Shown here: one piece after another, positions 23,501 through 35,334 of the stretch
Layout of the letters: every line of letters begins with the position of its first letter
Numbering within the stretch: the first letter of the stretch is position 1
Origin: Harmonia axyridis
Taxonomy: Eukaryota; Arthropoda; Insecta; Coleoptera; Coccinellidae
Direction of reading: 5' to 3'
Length of the DNA: 64,000 bases
NCBI RefSeq assembly: GCF_914767665.1
Contig: NC_059501.1
Span: 48,360,798-48,424,797, forward strand
Notes under the pieces: generated by a model
What the model was told of the DNA's origin: nothing
The model's database searches: none
The model's input: the letters and a program-made list of their open reading frames with translations, nothing else
Made by a program: the position numbers and the translations under genes

Positions 23501-23624
23501 TGTCTTTACATTAATCAATTTAGCATTTATCAATGATATATTTGATCCTGGATCATAAATTGCAGGTATTTCCAAAATATCATTCAACCTAATTTTGAGT
23601 TCAATTAATGGTGGTACGATTAGT
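20588..23624 (-). CDS. Ty3/gypsy Pol polyprotein, reached by -1 frameshift
   Basis: Open for about 1000 codons. The apparent start at 23587 is a TTG, and the frame is open back to the frameshift site at 23623-23629, so it is most likely expressed as a Gag-Pol fusion. Domains: aspartic protease with IYDPGSNISLI near residue 10 (DPG where most have DSG or DTG); reverse transcriptase with LCIDFRDLN and catalytic YIDD near 330; RNase H (IHIYTDASLQGIGAVL) near 475; a chain ending YRPGKDNLEADCLSR; integrase with HNEFGHIGINQMKN ... CRCCEVC zinc motif near 675 and catalytic residues in SIDTIGG, LLTDQYPG and NGLNERLN. The C-terminus (VGDLVYIENGN, RIGPYKILKK) resembles the integrase tail of insect gypsy elements. 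No stop or frameshift is seen in pol. Confidence 0.93.
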
Positions 23625-24739
23625 TTTTTGTATCATCGGTACTTAATTCTACATCTAAAGTTAAGTTATTTACTTGTCTCAGTTTGTTACCTTTCTTTTC
23701 TGGGTCTCTAAACCAACATTCCATTTCGGGATGAAATCTTGTTCCTTTGTTATTATCTTTGCATATTTACAAGGTATTTTTTCCGTTTTTCCTTTAAAGT
23801 CAGGCTTAAACTTTTTGACTTCTGAATTTTTTTTCATGGTTAAACGTTCTAATTTATTCAATTCATTATGTAGATCTTCAGATTTTACTATTTTTTCTCT
23901 ATCAATTTTGTCTAATATGAAGTTGGGTAAACCCATAGCAATAAGATCAACAAGCGTATCACTATCCATAGTTTTTCTTACTTGTAATAGTAATTTTTCC
24001 TTCTTCATAGAATATTCTAATAGTGAGCCCGCTTGATATCTAAATGCTATTGCATATTTTATTGGAGACCAACCTTTACATGAGAAAGTCTTACAAAAAT
24101 TTTCTCTCCAATCATTCCATTCTGCTGTGATAGTGAGTTTCAATAGAGTACAATCATACCAATCTGCAGCAACTTTTTCCATAAATGATTTCAAAATTTC
24201 TATTTTATTACAATTACATCAATTTCGAATCTTTCACATTCTTTTTCAAAACTTCTTAACCATTGCTCTGCATTTGCATTTTTTCCATCAAATTTTCCGA
24301 TAGTAAATTCTGTGGCCAATTTACCCACATTTCTCTCTCCACTATTTTCTTGGTTTTTCTTCAGTATCTTCTCTAATAATTTTTCTAATGAATGTTCTGG
24401 AGCACTAGTACTTGTAGTTGTGTCACTGCTTTCTTCACTCACTTCCTCTAAGTATACGCTTTCAAACTGGATATTTCCATCCTCATCGAAATAAGTATTT
24501 CTCATTTCTTTTGTTAAACTCACCCACACTCTCCTTGTTTGGCCTCTTTGTGAGCAAGTTTTCTTGATTTTTGTATATGCCGCAGTTTTTAGTAATTCTA
24601 CATGTAATAATGCATTTGAATACTCATTTGGGATTTTGAATGTATTTCCATCCGTTGTAGTTATTCTGGTCACACAAAGCACATTTGACTTCCCATCTGA
24701 AGCAGCCAGCATTTTGAATGTGAACTTCAACTTTTCCAT
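23620..24739 (-). pseudogene. Ty3/gypsy Gag, two frame breaks
   Basis: The gene starts with ATG at 24739 (MEKLKFTFKMLAASDGK) and encodes a Gag found widely in insect gypsy elements. One break lies near 24200, where ERFEIDVIVIK runs to a stop while the neighbouring frame continues with EILKSFMEKVAADWYD. A second lies near 23767 in the zinc knuckle: one frame loses the motif after IPCKYAKI, while the other continues CKDNNKGTRFHPEMECW and runs to the true gag end at the slippery site. Both look like single-base indels in short A/T runs, so assembly error is possible. Confidence 0.85.
23623..23629 (-). promoter_or_regulatory. Programmed -1 ribosomal frameshift site, A AAA AAC
   Basis: On the minus strand the last gag codons read ACA AAA AAC TAA. 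The heptamer A AAA AAC is in the exact phase required for tandem slippage and is followed at once by the gag stop. The -1 frame from there is open into protease and RT. This is the canonical retroviral slippery form. A downstream stimulatory RNA structure was not established. Confidence 0.85.
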
Positions 24740-24770
24740 AGTGATTTAAAACCAGAATGTTGTTTTATAA

Positions 24771-25100
24771 TGTTATTAAGTATCTTTCTGGTTGTAATAA
24801 AAACAGCTGTGTTTCTCTGTAAATAACAAAGCTTTTATTATTATATACACTATTTACACTTACATACATGATCTAGAATATTAATCCTACCTGTAAATAA
24901 CAAAGAAACAACATTCAATGTTCTTATTCACTAATTTGTCGTTAGATAAATTTCACAATATTGCAACTCACTGTATTCGGAATGAATTCATCGATCATAC
25001 TGATGATACGTTTGCGAATTTAACAACGTTCCGTATTGGTATTAAGCAATCTGATTCATTGACCTGACTACTCGCGTAATTCAATCAGATCGAGGAAATT

Positions 25101-25107
<7 letters not shown>
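24771..25107 (-). repeat. Ty3/gypsy 5' LTR
   Basis: 337 bp, matching 20144-20480 base for base by eye except at the extreme end adjoining the TA array. No obvious TGG-starting primer site directly abuts it. Confidence 0.9.

Positions 25108-25156
<49 letters not shown>
25108..25156. repeat. (TA)n microsatellite
   Basis: TA array between the gypsy 5' LTR and the terminal repeat of the minus-strand PLE family A copy. Confidence 0.97.
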
Positions 25157-25161
<5 letters not shown>

Positions 25162-25225
25162 GTTAGATAAGGGGTGTGGGAAAATTGATAAGTGTTATAA
25201 TGTCACTCTTCTTTATTTCATTTAG

Positions 25226-25260
25226 TCGACGTATCGATCCCGATGGGGACCTTCTTCAGG
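25226..25260 (-). ncRNA. Mutated hammerhead-like core, PLE family A
   Basis: As in the other family A copies, but the GAAAC box reads GATAC, a change at an invariant core position that should abolish cleavage. Confidence 0.55.
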
Positions 25261-25698
25261 ACTCTACAATAGCAATAGAAAACAGTCAAAATAAGGCAAT
25301 CACAAATCATGTAAAAATAGTACATACCGAAATACAGAGTTGTAAAGATCTTATTTGAACACAAATCAATAGCTCTCAAGAAAGCAACTAACAAGAACAT
25401 CAACAACTTCAGCGAAAAAAGATCTGATACTTCGTAAGTGAAGGGGTAGAAATCAATTATAATAAGTAAATAGGTAAACAGAATAATCAACAAAATGAGA
25501 GGTTGTCAAAAATGTTGTCAACCAGACTTGCCACAGAATACACGCACATGACAGATGAAACATAGAGTAGCATTAAATCACATTGGTCGCAGTAATTCAC
25601 TCTCACCGAACTCAGAACAAATGCGATTTTTTTGAAAGATTCCATGCACCGAAACCAATCCCCTCTCACAGAAATGGCCTAGAACACAGAATTCATTT

Positions 25699-28233
25699 TT
25701 ACGTTATCCCTACGACTGCTGAACTTCTTGAAATTCCTTCTGTATGTGATCCACCCAATTCTCTCCCACCGAACTGGTCATAATGAATCAAATAAGAATA
25801 GATGGAGCTGATATTATTTACATCCCTTCTGTAGTTCATCGAACAGGTTTGGCGTTTAATATGATACATCTCTAAGAAACATCTTTTTCTTCCACTAACT
25901 TCAATTTCTAGGATTTTGGTGGAATCATAATTCATTGGATGATCTTTGTCCCGGGTATGGTCTGCTAGGGCACAAATCTTACTTGAATTCTTGATGTCGC
26001 TTTTGTGTTGAGCAATCCTTCTCTTCAGAAGCTGAGACGTCTGACCAATGTACACCTCACTGCATATTGAACAAGGAATACAATATACCACACCACTCAT
26101 GTTATCAACAGTCATCCTATCTTTCACTCGACTGTATAATCTGTCAATTTTAAAATAAGATTTCTGAATCAACATAATTTCTGTGGTCTTTAAGAGGTTA
26201 ATTAATGCGTTTGTCATACCATTAATTAGGGGAATAGACAAGTAAAGAATTCTACCCGTGTTCTCAGTGTCCACAGTGGTGGATGCGCTCCTCTCTCCAT
26301 TTGTTGGCCGTGTCGAAGGAGTGGTATTATAAATCAACCTGGACAATAACCTTTTTGGGTATCCATTCTCTAGCATCAACTGCATCAACAACCTCAGATT
26401 CTGCCGCCTTAGACTTGGATGGGCAACCTTTTCTATGCGATTCTTCAATCCTAAAATCATGTTTACCTTTTGTCCATGTGAATGATTAGAAAAATAGTGT
26501 ATGTATCTCCCTGAACTTGTTGGTTTTCGGTACCAATCCAGAATCAGCCTATTTTCCAGTGTTCGAATCACCCTTGTATCCAGGAATGGGACTCCATTCG
26601 CTGTTTCTTCCTCCAAAGTAAACTGTATACTTTCATGTTCACTGTTAAACCTGTCTAGAACGAAAGCAATCTGGTCTTTAGGTACAGCACATATTAGATC
26701 ATCAACATATTTCTTGATGAAAGGAATGTGGAAAGGAATACTAACAAGAATGCCGTCCAGAAGGAAATCCATTACTAATTCAGCAATGGATGGACTGAAG
26801 TTGGAACCCATAGGGGAACCGAGCACCTGCTTGAAGAACCTACCATTAAAAAGAAAATAGTTTGAAGAAAACAGGAACTTGATGGCATGGATGAATTCTT
26901 CTTTTGGTAGACTTGTGTGGTTTCTGATAGTATCCCACTTGTTCTCAACAGCTGAAACTGCCAACTCGACAGGAATGTTGGTGAAAAGAGATACAACGTC
27001 CAGGCTGATCAGGACATAATCAACAGGTAACTGGAAATCATTCACATACTGGGCAAAAGCAAAGGAATCTTCAATAAAATATCTACTTCTGGTAGAAGAA
27101 AGATATTTAGACAGGATGTCTGAAACAAAAACTGACAGTTTGGATGTGGGGGTGTTAACAGATGATATTATTATTGGTCTCAAGGCAAGAATGGGTTTGT
27201 GGATTTTTGGTAAACCGTATAATCTAGCTGGAACTGAATTGTAAATGTACAGTGATTTACCTTGTATTTGTGTTATGTGGCCCTCACTGACCCATCGTTT
27301 AATCAATGCATTACATTTACCTTGTATTGTAACGGTTGGATCTCTGTTAGTAAGAAGTTGGTAATATTGTTCATTAAGTAAAATTTTGTTGAAGAGCTCT
27401 ATGTACTGATCCTTATCCATCAAAACCGTAACATTGCCTTTATCAGCCCGTAACACAAGCAATTCTTGATGTTCACTTAGGTATCTCTTACAGTGGTAAA
27501 ATTCTCTCTGGAAAACATTATTAGTCCTTTTTCCAGGTTTGATGTAGTTTGTGATAATATTAACAGCTTGGGAACGTTTGATGTTCTTTCCCTCATCTGA
27601 CAGTCTATCATTAAGGTCAATAATGCCCTCTACATCTGACAACAGCCTCGACATGGAAACCTCCCTTAAAGGAATATCAATGCCGAATTTGGGGCCCAGT
27701 GCTAGAAATTTCAATATTCTATCTGGTACAATAACAGTACTAACATTCTTAATCCACCTTTCCTGTGGTTCTACTTTCTTTCTTTCATCTGATAGAGCTC
27801 TCACCTTCATCAGATTTCTCTCCCTGATAGCAGCAAATTCTTTTCTGTACCTTCTGGACTGGTAAGTTTCAAAACGACTTAGCATCTCTGGTGGAAGCAA
27901 CCCCTCCAAGATCTGCCACAACCTGGAAGAATCACACTCCATTCTTCATATCCTGCTCACAGTCACAGTGATCTCAAATTGAAGAACGAGACGTCTTGAT
28001 TTCTCCAACATAGCCTGAACCTGTCTGGACGAACCTGAATCACTTGCTGAGCTGAACAAATAATTCATATTATTGGAAATATGTTTAGGAAGTAAACCCT
28101 GTCTTTTGCATTCCAAAAGGAACACTCTTCGGTTTCTATAAGATGCCAGTTTCATATTGTATGACGACCATGACTTCAACGCTTCATATGCTACTCTTCC
28201 ATAGTTGTTTCTCACTTCTGCATAAAACCCCAT
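25699..28233 (-). pseudogene. PLE family A RT/endonuclease with one premature stop
   Basis: A single frame from ATG at 28233 (MGFYAEVRNNYGRVAYEAL) to 25699, interrupted once by TGA at 27946-27948. The plus-strand copy has GGA (Gly) at this position, so a single substitution explains the stop. The rest has all PLE features: LRADKGNVTVL, YGLPKIHKP, LISLDVVSLFTNIPV, GSPMGSNFSPS, catalytic YVDD in IKKYVDDLICAV, VPFLDTRV, and the GIY-YIG endonuclease with SEVYIGQTSQ and KRRIAQHKSD. Without the stop the protein would be about 844 residues, normal for a PLE. Confidence 0.92.
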
Positions 28234-28346
28234 GCTTAAATATCAACAATTTTAATTCCCAATATACAACAATAATTATAAGTTAGATAAGGGGTGTGGG
28301 AAAATTGATAAGTGTTATAATGTCACTCTTCTTTATTTCATTTAGT

Positions 28347-28380
28347 CGACGTTTCGATCCCGATAGGGACCTTCTTCAGG
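28347..28380 (-). ncRNA. Hammerhead-ribozyme-like core, PLE family A, shared repeat
   Basis: Core intact. One change in the loop of stem II relative to other copies. It lies in the repeat shared by the two head-to-head copies. Confidence 0.6.
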
Positions 28381-28397
28381 ACTCTACAATAGCAATA

Positions 28398-30787
28398 CTA
28401 AACATATTTCCAACAATATGAATTATTTGTTCAGCTCAGCAAGTGATTCAGGTTCGTCCAGACAGGTTCAGGCTATGTTGGAGAAATCAAGACGTCTCGT
28501 TCTTCAATTTGAGATCACTGTGACTGTGAGCAGGATAGGAAGAATGGAGTGTGATTCTTCCAGGTTGTGGCAGATCTTGGAGGGGTTGCTTCCACCAGAG
28601 ATGCTAAGTCGTTTTGAAACTTACCAGTCCAGAAGGTACAGAAAAGAATTTGCTGCTATCAGGGAGATAAATCTGATGAAGGTGAGAGCTCTATCAGATG
28701 AAAGAAAGAAAGTAGAACCACAGGAAAGGTGGATTAAGAATGTTAGTACTGTTATTGTACCAGATAGAATATTGAAATTTCTAGCACTGGGCCCCAAATT
28801 CGGCATTGATATTCCTTTAAGGGAGGTTTCCATGTCGAGGCTGTTGTCAGATGTAGAGGGCATTATTGACCTTAATGATAGACTGTCAGATGAGGGAAAG
28901 AACATCAAACGTTCCCAAGCTGTTAATATTATCACAAACTACATCAAACCTGGAAGAAGGACTAATAATGTTTTCCAGAGAGAATTTTACCACTGTAAGA
29001 GATACCTAAGTGAACATCAAGAATTGCTTGTGTTACGGGCTGATAAAGGCAATGTTACGGTTTTGATGGATAAGGATCAGTACATAGAGCTCTCCAACAA
29101 AATTTTACTTAATGAACAATATTACCAACTTCTTACTAACAGAGATCCAACCGTTACAATACAAGGTAAATGTAATGCATTGATTAAACGATGGGTCAGT
29201 GAGGGCCACATAACACAAATACAAGGTAAATCACTGTACATTTACAATTCAGTTCCAGCTAGATTTTACGGTTTACCAAAAATCCACAAACCCATTCTTG
29301 CCTTGAGACCAATAATAATATCATCTGTTAACACCCCCACATCCAAACTGTCAGTTTTTGTTTCAGACATCCTGTCTAAATATCTTTCTTCTACCAGAAG
29401 TAGATATTTTATTGAAGATTCCTTTGCTTTTGCCCAGTATGTGAATGATTTCCAGTTACCTGTTGATTATGTCCTGATCAGCCTGGACGTTGTATCTCTT
29501 TTCACCAACATTCCTGTCGAGTTGGCAGTTTCAGCTGTTGAGAACAAGTGGGATACTATCAGAAACCACACAAGTCTACCAAAAGAAGAATTCATCCATG
29601 CCATCAAGTTCCTGTTTTCTTCAAACTATTTTCTTTTTAATGGTAGGTTCTTCAAGCAGGTGCTCGGTTCCCCTATGGGTTCCAACTTCAGTCCATCCAT
29701 TGCTGAATTAGTAATGGATTTCCTTCTGGACGGCATTCTTGTTAGTATTCCTTTCCACATTCCTTTCATCAAGAAATATGTTGATGATCTAATATGTGCT
29801 GTACCTAAAGACCAGATTGCTTTCGTTCTAGACAGGTTTAACAGTGAACATGAAAGTATACAGTTTACTTTGGAGGAAGAAACAGCGAATGGAGTCCCAT
29901 TCCTGGATACAAGGGTGATTCGAACACTGAAAAATAGGCTGATTCTGGATTGGTACCGAAAACCAACAAGTTCAGGGAGATACATACACTATTTTTCTAA
30001 TCATTCACATGGACAAAATGTAAACATGATTTTAGGATTGAAGAATCGCATAGAAAAGGTTGCCCATCCAAGTCTAAGGCGGCAGAATCTGAGGTTGTTG
30101 ATGCAGTTGATGCTAGAGAATGGATACCCAAAAAGGTTATTGTCCAGGTTGATTTATAATACCACTCCTTCGACACGGCCAACAAATGGAGAGAGGAGCG
30201 CATCCACCACTGTGGACCCTGAGAACACGGGTAGAATTCTTTACTTGTCTATTCCCCTAATTAATGGTATGACAAACGCATTAATTAACCTCTTAAAGAC
30301 CACAGAAATTATGTTGATTCAGAAATCTTATTTTAAAATTGACAGATTATACAGTCAAGTGAAAGATAGGATGACTGTTGATAACATGAGTGGTGTGGTA
30401 TATTGTATTCCTTGTTCAATATGCAGTGAGGTGTACATTGGTCAGACGTCTCAGCTTCTGAAGAGAAGGATTGCTCAACACAAAAGCGACATCAAGAATT
30501 CAAGTAAGATTTGTGCCCTAGCAGACCATACCCGGGACAAAGATCATCCAATGAATTATGATTCCACCAAAATCCTAGAAATTGAAGTTAGTGGAAGAAA
30601 AAGATGTTTCTTAGAGATGTATCATATTAAACGCCAAACCTGTTCGATGAACTACAGAAGGGATGTAAATAATATCAGCTCCATCTATTCTTATTTGATT
30701 CATTATGACCAGTTCGGTGGGAGAGAATTGGGTGGATCACATACAGAAGGAATTTCAACAAGTTCAGCAGTCGTAGGGATAACGTGA
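28398..30787 (+). CDS. PLE family A RT/endonuclease, N-terminally truncated but open
   Basis: A 789-codon protein from the first ATG (28418), with the frame open upstream into the terminal repeat. It matches the minus-strand copy at all but about ten of ~747 compared residues. RT motifs are present and intact, with the catalytic YVDD near residue 454 and GSPMGSNFSPS just before it. The endonuclease lies about residues 657-740 (GVVYCIPCSICSEVYIG, KRRIAQHKSD, CALADHT). Compared with the complete N-terminus it lacks about 55 residues, so activity is uncertain. It shows no stop codon, unlike its neighbour. Confidence 0.92.
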
Positions 30788-31224
30788 AAATGAATTCTGT
30801 TTCTAGGCCATTTCTGTGAGAGGGGATTGGTTTCGGTTCATGGAATCTTTCAAAAAAATCGCATTTGTTCTGAGTTCGGTGAGAGTGAATTACTGCGACC
30901 AATGTGATTTAATGCTACTCTATGTTTCATCTGTCATGTGCGTGTATTCTGTGGCAAGTCTGGTTGACAACATTTTTGACAACCTCTCATTTTGTTGATT
31001 ATTCTGTTTACCTATTTACTTATTATAATTGATTTCTACTCCTTCACTTACGAAGTATCAGATCTTTTTTCGCTGAAGTTGTTGATGTTCTTGTTAGTTG
31101 CTTTCTTGAGAGCTATTGATTTGTGTTCAAATAAGATCTTTACAACTCTGTATTTCGGTATGTACTATTTTTACATGATTTGTGATTGCCTTATTTTGAC
31201 TGTTTTCTATTGCTATTGTAGAGT

Positions 31225-31258
31225 CCTGAAGAAGGTCCCCATCGGGATCGAAACGTCG
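31225..31258 (+). ncRNA. Hammerhead-ribozyme-like core, PLE family A
   Basis: Intact core in the right terminal repeat of the plus-strand copy. Confidence 0.6.
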
Positions 31259-31326
31259 ACTAAATGAAATAAAGAAGAGTGACATTATAACACTTATCAA
31301 TTTTCCCACACCCCTTATCTAACTTA

Positions 31327-31331
<5 letters not shown>

Positions 31332-31361
<30 letters not shown>
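31332..31361. repeat. (TA)n microsatellite
   Basis: Short TA array between the PLE family A right terminal repeat and the start of the first large non-coding unit. Confidence 0.97.
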
Positions 31362-31364
<3 letters not shown>

Positions 31365-33227
31365 GTCCCGTTAAACTTGGCAGGCTACCTCAGACCCATG
31401 TGATCCGAGTGGTTTCTTGAAGTGTATATATGAAAAATCAGCTGTTTGAAAATATAACTCCTTAGGCATCCAAAGAGGAGAAAACTTTTTTTTCATTCAA
31501 GAAAGTTATATATTTGGTTCTCTTTTTGAGACCCGTCACGTTCCGCCGACTTTTCATTCCCACATATACTCGACTGACATGTACGGCCGCCCTTGTCGAT
31601 CCCAGCGGTGTTGTCAGATCTCAGGGTCTTATCGCGTCTATTCGATATACGATATTGTTATAATTGTATAAGTGGCGTTGAGAATTGAATAAGTGAAGAT
31701 AATATTGCATTTTTCGCATGGTTCAGCTATTTCATGAAATATGTTTATCGAATCTCAACTGGTACTTTGAATGAATGAAAATTTGCTAGAAGGTCCGTAA
31801 TTTTCTAATATCAAGAAATGATCTCAAACGATTGTAATTGAATCCTTTATGAAAAATCTGAGGTAAAACCGATTCTGTTTTTACATGCGATAACTTGCGA
31901 AAAGAACAAGCTACAGTCTCATAGCTTCTTGAGTAGCTTGATAATACGAAATCTTTGCGCGATTTCGAAGATAAAGCCGTCTGAAATTTTATTTCCTCAG
32001 TGTTAGAATGCTACCAATTCAATGAATTGAAATTTGGAAATCACTTGAACTACAATGGATCAATTGAATGGGCAGAATGAGTATGAATCAATCCGCTAGT
32101 GATTCAAGAATAAATATCGGATAAAATTTGAAATATCAGAAAATATCTGTCAGATGTCGATGGAATTTTAAGTTTTATGTGTAAGGGTGATAAGTCAGAT
32201 GATTTGTCTCGAATTTCAGTTTTGTAATCATTATGCATCAAATCTAATCGATTGAACTCCGAATCAAACATAAATTGTTTTTGTTTGTGAATAATAATAA
32301 ATTCAGAAAATATTGATATCGTACAATATATCCGCCACATCACAATTATATTATGTTTGTATCTGGAGTTAGTTGATGAAATATGTTATCTCAAATTTCG
32401 GTTATGTAGGTTTTTCACGTGAATCAATGAGTTCTTGTGTTTGAAGAGACCACAGCGAAACTTTCGTGAGATGTTGTATTTGATCGACCAGTTTTTGACT
32501 AAGTACATAAAAAGCAGGACGAACAATCAAATGATGTGGAATTTATAGCGAGAAAACATCGAGAAAAAATAATGGCAAAAGAGATATTATGATTTTGTCA
32601 ATTGCTTAATACGTTTAATAGTAATAATTCTTAGTTACAACTAAATTGAATGAGATAAACATTCTTAGAATTTGTCTCAGAAACTGAAATCATCTGAAAA
32701 AATTAGAATGTGTGAAGGAAATAGATATTGTGAGCGGGTACTTGATTGAAAAACTCATTGAAAAAATAATAATGATAAAAACTCAAAATATCATATGACT
32801 GCAAGTCTGCAAACAAGGTTTGAAAATAACAAAACAAAAATAAAATGAATACTTTTCAGTCTCAATGAAATATTTTCGATAACAATCTATTTTTGCTGGA
32901 ATTCTATATATAACAGGATTTTAATTCTAACTCAGTCATAATTCTGGAAACTTGGTGAATGCATGGAAATGAATTCCATACATTCATCTATTCTGGGAGG
33001 CTCCTTGTTCCTTACATGATTACATGAAGTGTTTGAAGTACTAAATTATTCTCCTCTTCTGACCATATGTGGCGTTCCTGTTTTATTTCTTTATTTTAAG
33101 TGCCACGTCAGTTGAAGAAGTATCAAATATTAGATTTTTCTTGAAAATTTCTGGGCTTTTCACTGCCATTATATTAAACAGAACCTAAATAAAACATTCA
33201 ATATTCCTGCCTGATTTAGAAGGTGTA

Positions 33228-34033
33228 CAGGGTGGGCAAATTTCGATGTTTTTGCACTACAACTTTTAATGAGCACAGAAAAATTGAGCTTTCTATTACA
33301 AGAGCAGTGTCCTTCCGTTAATCTGATTATCACTATGCTTTTCACTTATTTCTACCAAATTCAAATCTAGATATGTTTTGTAAATTGTTCATCTAAAAAT
33401 TGATTCGGAAATAACGAAAAGATCCATATGATCGAATTCTTCAATCGAAGGTCTTGTAATGAGATGGATGTATCAGAATATTATTTTCATGGGTCTCCAG
33501 AATGAATAAGCACCATTTTAAATAGAATATGAAACATCGCATATAGGATTGAACTCAACAATATAATTACGAAGGGAACAAAATAATATTTAACCTAATA
33601 ACGACAATAATGCACAGTCGACATATCTTCTCGATATGTCGCACCGAATTCAATAGATGAATATTTGAAACTGTGTTCAAGCAACCTAGGAAATTTTCTC
33701 CGAGTTCCTTTGAAAAAACATAACTTTGGGTCATAGCTTCGTAATTAAAAACCTTTTCGAAAACACGAGCACGCCACTGGATTCTACGTAAAAAAGTGTG
33801 TGTATAATGTTTAAATTTCGGAGCTCTAGCATCAGTATTAGCGGAGTTGTAAAAGTTTTTCGATATCGCCATTTTTCCAATTTTCGCATATAACTCGAAA
33901 ACAAAAGGTGGCCAAAAATGAATTCTACCCTTGTTAGTTTCTCAGAACAAGAGACCGAGAATATGGGGTATCAGATTTTGTCTATCACCTCAGGTTTAGA
34001 AGTTGTAGTGCGAAAACATCGAAATTTGCCCAC
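33228..34033. mobile_element. MITE with long terminal inverted repeats, unit copy 1
   Basis: Starts CAGGGTGGGCAAATTTCG and ends with the inverse (CGAAATTTGCCCAC), having lost the last few bases on the right. The left side is preceded by TA. The equivalent position in the right fold-back arm (about 38690) reads straight through as an empty site. TA duplication and the CAGGG end suggest a Tc1/mariner-type non-autonomous element; no transposase is present. Confidence 0.8.
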
Positions 34034-35220
34034 TCTGTTTGTAAATTAACTATTGAACTGCTCAAAATAGTCATCATTCATTTTTCATTGCAATTAAGTT
34101 TTGAAATCATTATACAAACGTGTTTTTTCAGATGTAAATCAGAAATATTTCTATGCAAAATAACGATTTTCTTCCTTCTGAAACATATAAAAAACTAAAT
34201 ATTAATTATTCATCAAACTTCAAAAATCATCGAAAGTTTTACTTTCACATGGCAAATATCATATTGTCAACTTCAGACAATGTTAATTATCGTTGGGCAT
34301 CCAAATTTATGAATTTAGCATCGTTAGATTTGTCCCATTGATCACATTTGAAGAGCACCATTTATCAGATGAAAAATTCTGAAAAGAAAATACTCGGCAA
34401 TGTTTAATTCAGAAAACTGTGTGGCCACCAAATTTATATGACGTTCACAGATTATAATGGAAAGGCTTTAGGATGATTTGCTTTGTGAAACTGAATTTTT
34501 TGACTATTTATATAGTTTCATGAGCAATTTATATATCATGTTAACATCATGAAAGGGAAATGAAAGCAATTTCATTTCTCATAGAAATTTATATGATATA
34601 CATTTAAAAATCACAAGATTGTATCATAACTATAATAACTAATTGCAATGAAAAATGATTACACCAATAGATACTAATGAAAAAAGCGCCTGTAGAAGGT
34701 TTTTGTTTCATATCTATAGCACTAATGATAAAAATGTTATGGGAAATATTCTTTATACTCCATTTTCAAATTCTTGTTGCTTTAACACAGATATACAGAA
34801 AGGCAGACCAAGAAACATTTGAATGGACGGACATACAGAAGTACGAAAAAACAATCAGACATACGGATGAAATGACATACACACAAACAGGCATACTGAC
34901 GTAAGGACAAACAAAGAATTTGACATACGATTTTTCATCAGGGAGTCGAACTCTATCGTTCGAGATAATTTTCGGCTTATTATGCGAAAACGAAAACTAT
35001 TTTCCTCATCTTTAACATTCTGTGTTATTCGAATCAGAAATGCATGTATGAGGTCCTAGGGAAAAAATAAAATAATCTTGGCTAGGAATAACTTCTAATA
35101 TATTTACACTATCTTCCGATCTGTAATGATGCCTCTTCGGTGCACATTGCTTAATATTAAGAACCTCTCTTTCAATGTCGATACCTACAATACAGATTTC
35201 AGTTGGGTAATAATTTGTAT

Positions 35221-35334
35221 TAGGAGGATTGCTGGTAAGAGGTGAATAAACGTAGCACAGGATAGGGAGACATGGAAGCGGTTGAAAGAGACCTATGTCC
35301 AGGAGTGGACGAATACAGGTTGAAGAAGAAGAAG
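35221..35334 (+). mobile_element. 5'-truncated LINE tail (RTE-like), 114 bp
   Basis: Flanked by a 12-bp duplication AATAATTTGTAT (35209-35220 and 35335-35346). The frame ends VAQDRETWKRLKETYVQEW and a stop, resembling the C-terminus of insect RTE-type LINEs, followed by a (GAA)n tail. It is absent from the inverted arm and from unit copy 2. Confidence 0.8.

Larger units (their letters stand above)
20144..25107 (-). mobile_element. Ty3/gypsy LTR retrotransposon (5.0 kb)
   Basis: Two 337-bp LTRs (20144-20480 and 24771-25107) look identical by eye except for the last bases of the right copy, which merge into the TA array. The internal part encodes gag and pol on the minus strand and ends with a polypurine tract next to the 3' LTR. 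No env gene is present. The flanks are TA on both sides, so the target duplication cannot be delimited. gag carries two frame breaks; pol is open. Confidence 0.93.
25157..28274 (-). mobile_element. Penelope-like element family A, minus-strand copy
   Basis: The copy has its 3' terminal repeat at 25157-25280, a full-length gene with one nonsense codon (25699-28233), a short leader (28234-28274), and a 5' terminal repeat shared with the neighbouring plus-strand copy (28275-28397). Read on the minus strand, repeat, leader and ATG are continuous, which defines the natural 5' end of the family. The 3' hammerhead-like core has GATA where GAAA is expected. Confidence 0.92.
28275..31331 (+). mobile_element. 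Penelope-like element family A, plus-strand copy with inverted terminal repeats
   Basis: Flanked by inverted copies of the family terminal repeat (28275-28397 and 31216-31331). The left repeat joins the coding region at codon K of KHISNN, so the first ~50 codons present in the minus-strand copy are missing. The right flank is (TA)n. Confidence 0.92.
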
